A stretch of 64,000 nucleotides of DNA from Erythrophleum ivorense (taxonomy: Eukaryota > Streptophyta > Magnoliopsida > Fabales > Fabaceae), in contig JAIUCV010000004.1 in assembly GCA_026724425.1 (NCBI GenBank), positions 568,001 to 632,000 of the forward strand, in the 5' to 3' direction. Below the pieces are notes generated by a model. The model made no database searches. It worked only from the letters and a program-made list of their open reading frames with translations, and had not been told where the DNA came from. Made by a program: the position numbers and the translations under genes. Positions within the stretch are counted from its first letter, which is position 1. Each line of letters opens with the position of its first letter. This document shows, piece after piece, positions 48,133 to 61,291 of the stretch.

Positions 48133-50033
48133 CATGATATTTTAACATTTTGTAACTGATAGATCATCTAATGGGATTGTTGGTATTGATACATAAATCA
48201 AAACTTAAAAAAAACACACACACACACACACACAAAGAAAACTTCTTGTCTCCAAAATGTTGGACAACTAAAAGTTTCAAAAGGCTAAAAATTCATGTGA
48301 TATATATTACTAATAAATAATCAGACTAAATGACTATTAAGTGATTAAATTGAATTGGATTTTAAATTCTTTTCTTAAAAGTATGATTCATTTAATTATA
48401 TGATCTAATGATTATTCTCCTACTCTTTAAAAAAATACACTTTGTATAGAATAATAAAGAGAGCAAAGAAGAGAAAATATACAACTGATTTATTATGATT
48501 TAAACCAAAATATTCTATATCAAGCCCCTACGTACGAAAGAAGGAATTTTTATTATAGTGAAAAAACACCAAAGATATAAATACAATCCTAAATACTAGC
48601 TCAGCATTGTAGCTTTTACTACTTATTTTCAAAATAACTTCATAGGAATCAATGCTAAACTCTTATAACCTTTTTTTTTTTACCCTATAAAGTTTTTTCC
48701 AAATTTTTTAAAAACTTTAAGTACAAGATAACTTTAGGAGTTCAACACTGAGGTTTTACAACTTTTCTCTCTCTAAGTTTTTTTTATAAGATACTTAAAA
48801 ACTTATAGTAGAAGAATAAAACAAGTTAAATTCTTATATTCTCTAAAAGTTATTTTCAAATACAAAAAGTTAACTCACACAAAGGACTTTTGTTAATAAA
48901 AGTATAGCAAATACAAAGTAGTAAGCATTCAACATATTCTTTTTATTTTGTTATCTTTTATCTTCAACAAACCTTCTTTACATAATGCAACTTTTAGTAC
49001 GATCATTAAATAGGAACTTCCTTTGATAAATGGGTAGATGTGCTCTAAAGTTTATGAATTTTCGTTTTTGAATGCTTTAAATCAATTCATGATGCTATCA
49101 ACGACTTCTTTCCCTATCAAGTAGCCTTTAATGTGAAAATCGTTGACTTCATTAAGTGTATATCTTTTAGAAGTCAAAAGACTTGAATGATCTTTTATTT
49201 ATGATTGTGCCATTATCTTTACTTCCTTTGAATAGCAATCTTTTCTATTTTACTTTCTAAATTTTCAGGCTTTCTATTTTTACTTCATTATTAATAATAT
49301 CTCATTAAAGATGCAAGGATCACATTAATAAATATGTTTTCAAGTACTTCTCATAATAGAGTCAATGAAAATCTTTTCATAATTAAAACCTTAACTTAAT
49401 TAAAAGTCATATTTAAATACTTACTATAAATGAATTCTTTTAAAATAAACTTTCTTTAGTTAAATCTTTTAAACATTTTCTTTTTTCAAGCCAAATCATA
49501 TAATATATTCATTGCAAACAATCAAACATATTTTAACCCCTTAAAATAAGTTATCTCATTAAAATGATTTTGGCCCAAAAACAATATTTCTAGAATTTAC
49601 AATTTCAACAAAATTAAATTTATTTTTCAAAAATCAATTAATTTAAAATGTTGACATAATTAAAACAAAATGCCTTTGGTCCAACAATATCTTTCAAGTT
49701 TCAACATATATTCACTTTTGTCATTATTATTGTATTTATTGTGAGGTATAAAGAAATTAAACATATTTAAAATACAATATTAAACCATCCAAATCAACCA
49801 TTTGCGTATTAAAATAAACCTTAAATACTTTGACATGCTAGCAAAGCTTATTGAAATGAGGATGAATGGGTACAAGCTATGTACAGTACACAAATATAAT
49901 TAAAATTGAAACGATGATATAAAATTACAAATATCACGAAGCAATAGTATAAAAATAGGAGGAAGGACGAACTACTTTAATCCTTGGAAGAATGAAAATG
50001 TAAGAGCTAAATGCCGTGTTTGTTTGTTTGTTT
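47693..50033. other. AT-rich CIPK-BAHD spacer, copy 4, lacking its CIPK
   Basis: From TTATTTTGATTTTTG onwards this aligns with the spacer copies at 16334, 26300 and 220, but the CIPK gene and its leader that should lie to the left are absent. It contains a (TA)n run (48101-48128) and a short (CA)n run near 48215. No gene is seen. Confidence 0.65.
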
Positions 50034-51799
50034 TCATATAATAGTTGGATTCAAGGATGCAAATTCCAGTAGTTCATGGTTGCTCTCCACCAAGGCCATG
50101 TCTTGTTCGCTCAAGGTCACCCACGCTTCTATTCCCTTTCCATCACTTGTATCCATCAAAATAATAGAATTCTCAATTTTCAAAGAAGGAGTACTCACCC
50201 AAATGGGCTTTCCCCACCCAAAATTAGCTTCATAAAATGGAAAACGACACCAGCTAGTGCAACCGTAAAAATCTATACCCTCTTTATACCCAAGTTCTTC
50301 TATGTCCTTCCAACCCTCACAAACTGCAAGGAAAGCATTTCCTTCTTGCAGTTTCTGGACATGCACCTTGGAAAATTGTTCTAGAGCTTTCCTTAGCTGA
50401 ACCACCAAGCCTTGCAACCCCATCTCACCATGATTACTCTCCTCTGCCTGTGCTATAAAGTGGCCCAAAAAGTTACCTACACAGGTCTCAGGTAAGGGTG
50501 GGCTTACCCTTTTACGAATATCCACCATTTGAGCTACCATAGAGGGTCTTGTAGTTACTCCTAAGTTTCCTCTTGACGCAACTGTAGCACACTTCCAAAT
50601 CAGTGCCAATACAGCCTCAACTCGGCTTGGCTGCTCCACAATTTGGCTTGCAGCTTTAGCTTTCAATTTTGTTATCTTTAAGGAATCAAACACATACCTG
50701 CACCCAATTAATATTTGGTAAGAATATGATCCATGTTAATATTTAATGACCCATAAAATTTCTTACATCCATATTAAGTTTAATAAAATTAATACACAAT
50801 AATCAATCAAATTTAATTATATAAAGGATTCATCATGACAAATACGTTTGTGCACATGTAAATTCTATCACTACAACTAATTAGATTTCTACACTTAATT
50901 AATTCACAATAAAATCAAAATAAATTAAGAAAGAATTATATGTTTGAATCTCTATAAAAAAAAAAGATCCTTTGCCTTTTCTAAAAGAAAGAAAATTTTG
51001 ACTCTCAGGGTTGAAAATTTTTAATTCAAGATTTGAATTTTCTCAAACCCTCATGAATTAAAATAAATATTTTTTAATAAAAAATTGTATTCCTTTCCTT
51101 GAAATTAATTTCTTGAGCAAATTAGAGTCGAAAATTGCGCGTAAAATACCTTGTTGTGATGCAATTGGTCTGTTCATGCTCCAGAGGTTGTAGAACATCA
51201 GGATAATCCATGGAAGGGTAAAGAGAGCTAAGAGTATAATTTGGAAGTATAGACTTAGTCAAGCAACCAATAGCTATCGAAGACCAGGCCTTGATGAATA
51301 AACCAAGTGTGGATGCGTCAGTGATCTTGTGGGACATGGACACACCAAGCGCCAAACCCCCACAATCGAACAAATTCACTTGCACTTTCAATAAAAAGCC
51401 ACATCTTAACTCCACATCATCAAAGGGCACAAACTGGAGTATAGAGTCAGCATCAGGTTGTTTAAGAATATCGAAGAGGAAGCCCTGGACATGAGCCTCA
51501 CAAAACTCGACACCTTCGTCATTACATTCAATTATTGCATTGTCTTTAATTCTACCCGCCAGAGGATAGAAGTGGGTTAAAGTTTCAGACAAAGACGTCT
51601 TTAGCCTTTCACACTTATCTTGACGACTAGGATGGCCCTCATATTCAATATTGCGATAGAAAAATAGAAGTTGAGTGTGCTTTGTAGAAGCAAGCTGGTC
51701 CATGAAAGATAACTTGAAAGTTCTAAGGTTTTGGGGAGTTGGAGAAGATGGCTTTATGGTTTGTTTGGACACAATCTCAACTTTCATTGCTTTCACCAT
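50034..51799 (-). CDS. BAHD acyltransferase with NFGWG motif (tandem copy 4)
   Basis: A complete two-exon BAHD gene of 437 residues: exon 1 51150-51799, exon 2 50034-50697, GT-AG intron of 452 bp at the usual Arg codon (ITTRYVFDS). The catalytic motif is HKITD (157-161), with His and Asp kept. The normally near-invariant DFGWG is NFGWG (about residues 375-379), and one extra residue (KDIEELGY) lies before it. No stop or frameshift is present, so expression as a full-length protein is plausible. In known BAHD enzymes the DFGWG Asp is structural and its loss often reduces activity, so this copy may be weaker, altered or a starting pseudogene. The start is MVKAMKVEIVSK at 51797-51799; the stop is TAA at the left end. 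Confidence 0.92.
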
Positions 51800-51872
51800 C
51801 TTGCGACCTGAAAATATTAGTTTGAAATTTGAATGGCTCAAAATCTCAAGGCTCTAATGCTCAGCACCCTAA

Positions 51873-51886
51873 TATATTTATATATA
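51873..51886 (-). promoter_or_regulatory. Probable TATA box of BAHD copy 4
   Basis: TATATATAAATATA on the minus strand, about 75 bp before the ATG and identical in copies 1 and 3. Confidence 0.55.
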
Positions 51887-53870
51887 CTAGCTAGTTTCGA
51901 TTGAATATACATGCACCTTGGTTAATTAATTAGATATATCTTGAAATTGTTGGTTTGGTAAGTCACAAGAAAAGGTACAAGAGGAATAAACTCATTTAAA
52001 AGTGACAAATCAAATATATATACACATGTGAAGGAATATAACAACTAGAATTTTGATAACAAGAATTAATATCATGCTCCAACACAAAATTTCAAATTAT
52101 CATTACCATAATTACTACAATCAAATCCCCAAAATCCACACAAAGTTAAAACTTAAAATTCCAATTTTAATACAATACAAGCTATAAAAGTGCCTAAAAA
52201 ATCACAAAATTAATTGATATACAAAAGCATCTCACTACTGAGAGTACAAAATATATATGATGCAAAGAAGGGTATAGATTATACATGAATTTTTTCAGCC
52301 CAAAATTTGGAGAGTACACATCCCGAATATAGTGTGAAACATTATGAAAATTTAAGAATTCATATTTAGAGATCTCCAAAAATTTTGAAAAAATAACCAT
52401 AAATTAAGAAATTGAAAATGGATGTCACTGGCCAAAATTGGGCCAAAAAGGGGAGTGGGAACAATGTTCACGCGCCCACACGCGCCGGGGTGCGAGTGGG
52501 CAACGCCAAGGTTGATCATCTTCAACCTTGGCGCAGCTACAGTACTCTGCCGAAAAGGGACTCCACTTTTGCACCATGGGAGCTTCGAAATGGCTAGTTT
52601 CAATGCGTTTTTACAGCCCAAAGCATGATACAAGCTACCACAAACACAAATTAAGTGATCTAAGCTCCGAAAACTCGATTTCAAGCCCAAAAACGAAGAT
52701 CCCATTTTCGAACCCTAAAATTTTTCTCCTAGATTTACCATGTAATTTCAGTTTTCTTTGCAATCAAACGAGTTTAATAGCATCACAAATACATGAACAA
52801 TATTTCCCACAAAGAAATCCAAAACAAAACGCAAGGAAAAAGGACATCGATTTTGAACATAAACAGTAATTTCGAAACTTCCTGATCATTTTTCTCCTAC
52901 TACTGGTCGAACCACCAAGCATGGAATACACCAAAATGAAGCTTGTAATCAGAGGAGTAAAACCCCTAATTTTTCTCACTTAGAACAAGCAGAAATGGAT
53001 TCCAAAAAATACATGCTAGAGCCAAAGCCCTGATACCATTTGCTGAAAAATATAAATAACGGAAGGCTACAAGAACAATATAGCTCAACGTACCTAGAAG
53101 TAGACTTAAATCTACGTTTCTCTGACCTCTAGCTCAGCAAGTTGATAAAGACGATGGAAAACGGGAGATGGATGATTGACGATTTAAAGTCGAGGGTCAC
53201 CAAGTTATATATTGATATTTTAAACGGTTTTTGGCCTTATGTTTGATATTTTGAAATTTTAAATATATGCTTTTAGATTAATGTCGGCAAGTTGATAAAG
53301 ATATGGAAAACGAGTGCTGTAGGATTGATACGTTACAGTCCAAGGTCAGCCAGTTGTATATTGATATTTTAAAGGCTTTTTTGGCCTTATGATTGATATG
53401 TTGAAATTTTAAATGCATGCGTTAGATTATTGGTAATTTAAAATTAATAAAATATTCTATCAGTGCCAACTACTTGCCCGCGACGCACATGGTACCTAAT
53501 GGTCAATCAGAGGCAGCCACAACTGGTCTTTGTGTATATATTTGTTTGGGGAGAGGGTGTACATCCCAAAAGGGATTTGATGCGTTAAAATAGTAGAACA
53601 AGACAATAATAGCAAAGGCCTCTACATGAATAAGCCATGTGACCAATTAGTTTGATTGATTAATGCTAATAATAAAATATTCTAACAATATCCACTCTTT
53701 ACGTGTGACTCACATGGCATCTAATGGTCAATCAGAGGCACCCACTGCTGTGTTTGTGCAAGAAGTATATATTTGTGTTGACTAGAGGGGTAACTAATGG
53801 TCAATTCGACATGGTTGATGATACATATAATTAGAAAGCTTGCTTTCCACCTATGAGTTTTTAATATTGT
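51887..53870. other. Upstream region of BAHD copy 4 and right edge of unit 4
   Basis: No gene is supported. The block at about 52086-53465 matches units 1 and 2 in part and holds a perfect hairpin (52505-52532). The minus strand near 53033 reads TGGTATCAGGGC, close to the initiator-Met primer site of many plant LTR retrotransposons, so the block may come from one; no matching LTR pair was found. A short segment near 53100-53225 is repeated at 53285-53400. 53500-53870 is the repeated right edge of the unit. Confidence 0.5.
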
Positions 53871-54776
53871 TATCCCCGCGGTGAGTAGGATGGTAAAACT
53901 GTTTGGCTAGAAGGACATTGCTAATTAAGTTGGACAAACAAAATGATCAAATGAATTATTAATATACTATAATTATATGCATATACTGTTAATAAAACTC
54001 ATTTTAACATATATATATATATATATATATCGAACTGGGAATTACATTTTAGGGACAGTCGCGTCATAAAAGAATTTTATATGCATATTATATTTAATAT
54101 TTTTTTAAAAAAATATTTTTTAAATTTACCTCCCTAAAATTTTTATCTACCTCTTTTAATATTTTAAAGTTTTAAACACATGCTTTTCAAGTCATAATTA
54201 CTTTTTGCATTAATTATAAAAGTAAATTTTGTAAAACAAATAAAATATATTAAAATTTCTCAAAAATTACTTCTATTCTCCAAGAATAATTAATGATATA
54301 TCTTCATTCTGACTTTTATTTTTTCACAAATTCTTTTCTTTTGATTTCTTTAACTATATTCTCTATTCACTATAAAAATAGGGCTTTATAATAAAATGAA
54401 AAATAATTTTTTTGCAGATAATTTGGTTGTTTATATTGAGAATGATATTACAAAAAATTTCATTATAGAAGAGATTATATGTAGATCAATTTTAGTAAAT
54501 TTAAAAATCAAATAGTATGATCTTAATAACTAATACATATTGTATCATTTTTAGTATATATGTTTTTTCTATTAAAGCATTATATTTATTTTGATTTTAT
54601 GATCTCTTTTATTATTGTGTGCCTCTGTTTTTTAATTTTAGTAAATTTTATTATTATATGATAGGCACTTAAAATTATATTTTTAGAAATTATTAGTACT
54701 CATATTAAGTATAAATTTTTGCCTCTCCTTATATTTTTTTGTTTAGTCCCATCTTTGTGTGCAGGTGAGCATGTGC

Positions 54777-54786
54777 ATATATATAT

Positions 54787-54820
<34 letters not shown>

Positions 54821-54840
54821 GTATGTATATGTATATATAT
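54777..54840. repeat. Compound (TA)n/(TG) microsatellite
   Basis: AT runs interrupted by GTAT steps, about 64 bp. Confidence 0.9.
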
Positions 54841-56263
54841 TCATCTATGATTGATTTGGTTTACTATTTTTTTATAAATTAAATTTACTTAAGAATTTCT
54901 TTTATATATATCATGACTTTTTAATTGGTACTTTAAGTTGTAAGAATTTATTAGATGTGGACTTTAATTAATTGTGTTTTTGATGTTTTATACACACACA
55001 CACACATATATGATCCGTATTAGACATGAACAAGAGATTATCACTGTATATGTATGTAAGTATATAAATTTGTAGATTCCTAAATGATTTAATGCCTGTA
55101 AAATAGTAGAAAAAAATGGCTACTGGCATTTACAAGAATAAACCATGTGAATGTATAATTAGTAAGACTTTAAATATAATACATAATATTCTAAAGAAAA
55201 AATAGCTAATAAATTGCATTTCCTTGTGTATATTTCATTGTTTCAAGTGCAAGGATGCAACCTGCCATGCTTTTCTGCTAAGGAATTTGCAGGCAGCGCT
55301 GGCAGAACAAGCAAAAATGGGTTTTAAAAAATGCATGCTAGAGACATAGTACTGACAGCATTTGCTGGAAAATATAAACAAAGGGAGACTACATGATTAA
55401 CATAGCTCAACATACCTGGAAATAGATTTGAATCAATGTTTTTTCGGCCTCAAGATCAGCAAGTTGATGAAGATGATGGAAAATGAAAGATGTATGATTG
55501 ATATTTTAAAGTTTCTCTGACCATCCAGCAAGTTGTATGATTAATATTTTAAAGTTTTGAACACATGTTTTTAAAGGTATAATTACCTGTTATATTAATT
55601 ATAAAAGTATATTTTATAAAATATAATAAAATTTTTCTAAGAATTATATTTTATATTTTAAAAGTTTGAACACATATTTTTAAAGATATGGATATTTTTT
55701 ATATTAATTATAAAAGTATATTTTATAAAACATATAAAATATATTAAAGTTTTTTCAAAAAGCTTTTCATCTCTATTATTCAAGAATAATTAATAATATA
55801 TCTTTTGATTTTCATTCTTTCACAAAATTCTTTTTTTTTCTTTAACTATATTATCTATTCATTGCAAAAAAAGGGGGACTTTATAATAAAATAAAAAATA
55901 ATTTTTTTTACAGATAATTTAGTTGTTTATATTGAGAAGAATATTACAAAAAATTTCAATATAGCGAAGATTATATATAAATGAATTTTGTTCAATTAAA
56001 GACTAAAGAATATAATCTTAATAGCAAATATATATTGTATCACTTTTAGTATATATATATATATATATATATATTTGTATTAAGGTATTATATTTATTTT
56101 GATGTTGTAATAATTTTTTTTATTGTTGTGTGCATTTGTTTTTAATTTTAGTAAATTTTATTATATGATGGACACTTAAAGTTGTATTTTTAGAAATCAT
56201 TAGTATTCATATTAAATATAAATTTTTAATTGGTAGTTTAAATTGTAAGAATTTTATTAACTT

Positions 56264-56299
<36 letters not shown>

Positions 56300-56800
56300 T
56301 CCGTATTACACATGAATGAGAGATTATCCCTGTACATGTATGTAAGTATGTAAATTTGTTCGACTAGGGCATGTAGGTTCCTAAATGATTTGATGCCTGC
56401 AAAATAGCAGAAAAAAAGAAGAAGAAGAAGAAGAAATGGCTACTGGCCTCTACATGAATAAACCATGTGAATATATAATTAGTTAGAACCAGGGGCGGAG
56501 CCAGGAGTCTCATTTTGGGGACCAAGACTTTAAGTATAATACATAATATTCTAAAGAAAAAAGAATATAGCAAATATATTGTATTTCCTTGTGTATATTT
56601 CATTGTTTCAAGGTGCAAAGATGCAACCTGCCATGTTTCTTCTGCTACGGAATTTGCAGGCAGAGGAGTACAGGAGCTTGATGATGCCATTTGTGTCTCT
56701 CTTGATGTATCTGCACTAAAATAATTAATGGGCATAAAACCGAAAGAAAAATTGTCCGGGAAGTTGAAACCGATGACAGCTGATGGGCTCTGATGCTCTG

Positions 56801-56835
<35 letters not shown>
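56801..56835. repeat. (TA)n microsatellite
   Basis: About 17 uninterrupted TA units. The matching position near 6750 has only a short degenerate run. Confidence 0.9.
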
Positions 56836-56838
<3 letters not shown>

Positions 56839-57603
56839 TTATTTTCCCTGCGTTGCATGTTATGGCAAAACTGTCTGGCTAGAAGAGCATACACTAAGTT
56901 TTAGGTACTTCAAGGCAGTGTTTAATTATTTAATCTGCGTTTCAGATAAGAAATTGTGATCCAGAAAAGAAGTAGAGCGCGAAATAACAATAATTTAGTG
57001 ATGTCTAAACATACTGCACGCACCTTAAATATATACATTAATTAAAGGATCAACTAATTACAAAAACAAGTAATATATAACCGGTATAAAAAAGTCTAAA
57101 TAGACATGTAAATATATTAATATATTCTAAATAGATTGCACTTCTAATATGTTTACATATTATTTATATACTAATCCATACTAATTGGTTTTATTTAATT
57201 ACTATTTTTTTTAATAAAACAGGCCTTAATACCTAAGAACTTCTTTAATTGATATATTTATAGACATCCTGTTCGTTATTTTTAATTTGCATATTATATT
57301 AATAAACCGGTTGGTTCATGATAACCGAAATTTGTAGAGTTTAAGGCTCAAGTTGGGAAAAAAATGTTAGGGGTTTTATTATTCTTTCCCGCGTTCCCTG
57401 CTCTCCTTGTGAGACCCGTATTTTTCCATTTTAGAAGTTTCCTTCTTTGTCCCCGTTATATATATCTATATATATCAATCAAGGTTTTGGCAGAAATAAT
57501 ACCTATTCCTATTTTAAAAGAAATTTAAAGTAATTCCTGCATATATACACATTTTTAATGGTTTTCCCAATATAGGACATCTTTTACATCTGTTACATTA
57601 TAT

Positions 57604-57842
57604 GAAAAGATATAAAGGAGAAAATGAATCCAATTGAGGTTTTATATGACCCAAATTTGTGCATAATAAATTAAATAAAGTTTATCCTAGTCCTCTAATT
57701 TGATACTTGCATGCCACTAATGCTATGTTCATTCCTTATTTCGTTGTTGATTACAGTATTATAAACAGAAATTGCGGACTTGACTCTAGGAATTAATTAT
57801 ATTAATCTATCTAGCAATTAAATAGACATTAAATGACGACCC
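57604..57842. repeat. Dispersed direct repeat, copy B (partner at 32113-32355)
   Basis: Nearly identical to 32113-32355 in the same orientation, about 25 kb away; it ends about 340 bp before the VPFVWESEPGTPK-type gene remnant. Confidence 0.85.
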
Positions 57843-58184
57843 AAAAAAAAAAAAAAATAGTGCACACACACTAGCGTATGGTTGACTCTGTTTCTCTTAT
57901 TTCAATAAATCGAAAGCTCTAATAGAATGTGAAACCCAATTTAAATATGTATTTGATGGTAGAACCACTACCTAAGATTCCCCATAAAAGTTTTGAAACA
58001 ACTCCTTCACTTCACCAAAACCCTTTGGACATTTCTTCTACGTAAATATATATCTCCAACATTAATATCAAAGTAGCAAAACATAACACATAGTGAGGAG
58101 CTAGTATACCAAGCAAAAATAACAAGCTCATCAAGGTCAGCCCCTTCCATCGCGAAGTTCCCTGAGCAATTAGTAACGAGGCAA

Positions 58185-58614
58185 TTGTCTAATATCTCCA
58201 CTGAAGCTTACCATGGCGGAGAACCTGCCTCGGTTCCCTTCGTATGGGAATCTGAACCAGGTACTCCTAAGTTCAAATCCAGAGATAAAACTCTTCCCCC
58301 TCTTACTCCTCCACCTTCCTACTACTACACTTCCCAGTCCAACAAAAGCAAGCCCATCAAAGCCTAATCTTTTGCAGACTATATTAATCAAGTGTACCAC
58401 AAGAAAAGAGCGTGTTCTTTCTTCACCTGCCTCTCCATCTTCTTCGCCATTCTCATCCCCGACATATTTTTCGGTGCCATCTTCTTCTATGATATACTCG
58501 CCGAAGAAGGAAGAAGAAGATCTGTATGATGTGGCTCTTTACAACACTGCTAGGTCTGGAGGTGGAGGGTGCTCATCCATGATCAAGAAGGTGCTGCTCA
58601 GAGATTTTCTGTGA
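58185..58614 (+). pseudogene. VPFVWESEPGTPK-type (DUF688-like) plant protein, frameshifted
   Basis: The frame from about 58185 reads ISTEAYHGGEPASVPFVWES then EPGTPKFKSR...LPPLTPPPSYYY, the hallmark N-terminus of a plant-specific family of unknown role with VPFVWE-x-x-PG-x-PK motifs. It runs into a stop at 58365-58367. The neighbouring frame then continues with KPNLLQTI..., a Ser-rich stretch, YSPKKEEEDLYDVALYNTAR and SMIKKVLLRDFL to the stop at 58612-58614. The two halves therefore belong to one gene split by a frameshift near 58330-58365. No ATG precedes the first half in a sensible position (TTG at 58185). An uninterrupted 133-codon ORF from the ATG at 58213 uses the wrong frame over the conserved motif. 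It is probably a recent pseudogene; an assembly error in one base is the alternative. Confidence 0.65.
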
Positions 58615-58796
58615 GATATATGTTTCGTGCGTGTGTATGTGTGTAGGCTGCTGTTTCTCCATGGCACTAATTTGTCAGTGAGATTTAATTGTTGAAGGCA
58701 ATCATTGTTCAGGTATTTCCCTCTTCTTCCTCACTTTCCTATCTCAAAGAAAATTATTTCATTTTGGTCTTCATCAAGCTTAACAAATATGCATAT

Positions 58797-58833
<37 letters not shown>

Positions 58834-61291
58834 ATGGCTCCACTAAGTTGATTTTGCGAGTGGAACTATTCCAAGGAGTTAGTGAAAGTTATCTTTGTCA
58901 TAAGTGCAATTATTGATCGGTAATTAAAATCTCTTTATATAAAGTTAAAAGCCCTTGAGTCTTCTCCTCTTTTAATTTTTTCCCCATTAACGGCTATTCT
59001 ATGGGAAAAATATTTTTTTATACAAGATATTTAAATTGTACAATCTTCTCTTTCATTTAAATTTTCTTTTGCAACAAAAATGAGTCAGAATTACAATTAT
59101 TTTGACTAAAATACACGCACATATATTACTTATATAATATAACAAGTGTGAAATATATATTTGACTAATATAAAATACTTACTTCTTTAAAATTTAGAAA
59201 ATTGTAAAATTATTTCATAAAAAATTATTAAATACAATTCACAAAGTAATTTTTAAAATTTAACTAATTTATATGTAATAATTTAATTTCAATAATAATA
59301 CTTTAAATATACATTAATAAACATAACACTTACCGTAAATTTAATAAAGTTTTAGAATAAATTAAATATATAATTTTCATTATAAAATTAATAACATTGA
59401 AATAAAAATTTAAAAAATATATTTTTTAATAAATTATAATTTTAATAAAAAATCAATATTATTAGTAAGAGTATTTTTGGTCTAGGGAGAGCAGGTAAGT
59501 GTATATTATTAAAATAGGAAAAAATATTATATAATTTAGCTACCTTTTCATTAAAGAGAATAGTTTGCCCTTAAAAAATATCCTAAAAAATTCAGTGGCT
59601 TATGGTATGCATCATAATTAAGGGACAAGAAAAATTATTTCTTACAATATTTTATAACATATTATAGCTAAAAAGAGTCTACTCAATTCATGTTAGAAAC
59701 AATTCATTAAAGGAGTATAGACAAAGTTATGTACGAAAAAGGAAAATTAGACAAAGTTAGAATTTGAAAGTTAATGTGTGAAAACACATTATATATTTCA
59801 CTACTAAACTTGTCCCATTTAGTATGCTAGAGTTAGTTAGGGTGATAGAAAGGCAAAAAAATGAAAATTTTTCATATAAAACTATTGGTTGAAGAATTTG
59901 GGTTTCTTTTTGTTTCTCAGGAGTCCCATTCTCTCATTTATGGGAATGAGAATTTTATCCTAAATTTGATGGAACGGGATTCCATGGAATAGAATCCCTT
60001 TCAAAATGATCAAAATGCCCTTATTCAAATTTTAATTTTGTTTTATTATTGGTAATTTAAAAATCAATTTTTGTCAAATTAAAATTTTCAAATTAAATCT
60101 CTTCATCTTTCTTTATTAGGAGTATTTTAAAAATAATTTTTTTAAATAAAAAATGAATATTTTAATTTTCTTTTTTTTGCACTATGGATATTATAGTTAT
60201 TTATTTAGCTTTCCTTTCTATTTATGTAATTTTTTTATCCAACTAAATATAAAAATAAAATAATATTTTTATTCTTTTATATCATATCAAATATAATTAT
60301 GAGTTACAATTTCATTTTACTGGTTCTCATTTTCTATTTCTATTCCTATTTTTATTCCCATAAAAAATACCCCATCTAATCAAACATAACCTAAGCATCC
60401 TTGTAATTACAAACATTATTATGGCTTCGTTCGAAAGTATAATTTAAAAGAAAAAATTACAATCTTTTTGTCAAAAATAAAATAAAATAAATTTCAAGCA
60501 ATACAAAGTATTTAAATACATTTGTTGGTCACATTTTTTGAAAAAAAAATTTCAAAATTTTACTTCCAAAACTACATCTAACTTTTTTAAAATAATAGAT
60601 AAACACCATCACCAAAATTTCTATGATATATATGTATATATATATATATATTATAAATTAGCAAGTTTTATGTAAAAAATAACAAATCACTACCAAAATC
60701 ATAATTCACGATGTCAATAAATGAGTGCTAACTCACATTGTTAACATTTACTATATTCTTTTCTCTTCTTTTTTTTTAAAGGTATATTATGATCTCATCA
60801 TAATGCGAAGAGAGCATATAGAGAGAGTTGAAATCATAAAACATTAGATAGGTATCATCTTGTATTGTCTTTTGGCATGTGGTTTTGAGCAAAAAGACAA
60901 AAGCAAGTATAAAAGCTATACATGCATCTGATCAAATATAGCACCTTTCATTCTTCATGCACAAATATTTTTTGTACATTAAACTCATGTACAAATCCAT
61001 ACCATATATTTTGAAATCTCGATAATAGATTTATACTATCTCAAACATGAGAATAGACCCTTCTATTCACCTTCCATTAGATATCTAATGAAAATTTGTA
61101 GAGTTGTGCTTGGGTTTAAAGTCACAGATATGAACAATGTGACTGGAATGAATTCATGACTATGTTGGTGTTGAATGATTTAGGATTAGATGGGTTTGAT
61201 ATATTGTTGATTGTCATGACATGCTAGTTTGTGTAGAAAGATCAATATGCTCAGGTGTTTCATTATAGAAAAAGAAGAGTTTAAGGATGAT
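58615..61291. other. Intergenic, no gene seen
   Basis: AT-rich, with a (TA)n run near 58808-58832. A segment at about 59900-60400 contains opposed GGGAATGAGAA and TTCTCATTTTC / TATTCCCATAAAAAATACCCC sequences that look like the ends of an old MITE, and 60423-60575 has similar weak inverted ends. Neither is firm. Confidence 0.4.

Larger units (their letters stand above)
53871..57000. other. Partial copies of the unit right edge; microsatellites
   Basis: Segments similar to 5.9-6.9 kb occur at about 54.35-55.30 kb and 55.85-56.95 kb, without BAHD or CIPK sequence. Long (TA)n runs are at 54777-54840, 56047-56073, 56266-56295 and 56801-56835. A minus-strand frame at 56364-56894 is mostly repeat-derived; its ANSVAEETWQVASLHLETMK part is partly kept in the 6.6-kb and 55.26-kb copies (see findings) but is not a supported gene. 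Confidence 0.5.

Noticed and set aside
53020..53050. Possible LTR retrotransposon primer-binding site (TGGTATCAGGGC on the minus strand)
   Set aside because: No paired LTRs or coding remnants were found beside it, so it is mentioned only as a hint about the block's origin.
56364..56894. A 176-codon minus-strand ORF
   Set aside because: Much of it is (TA)n- and (GAA)n-derived runs of Tyr-Ile and Phe; the homologous region at 6.4-6.9 kb does not keep it open.
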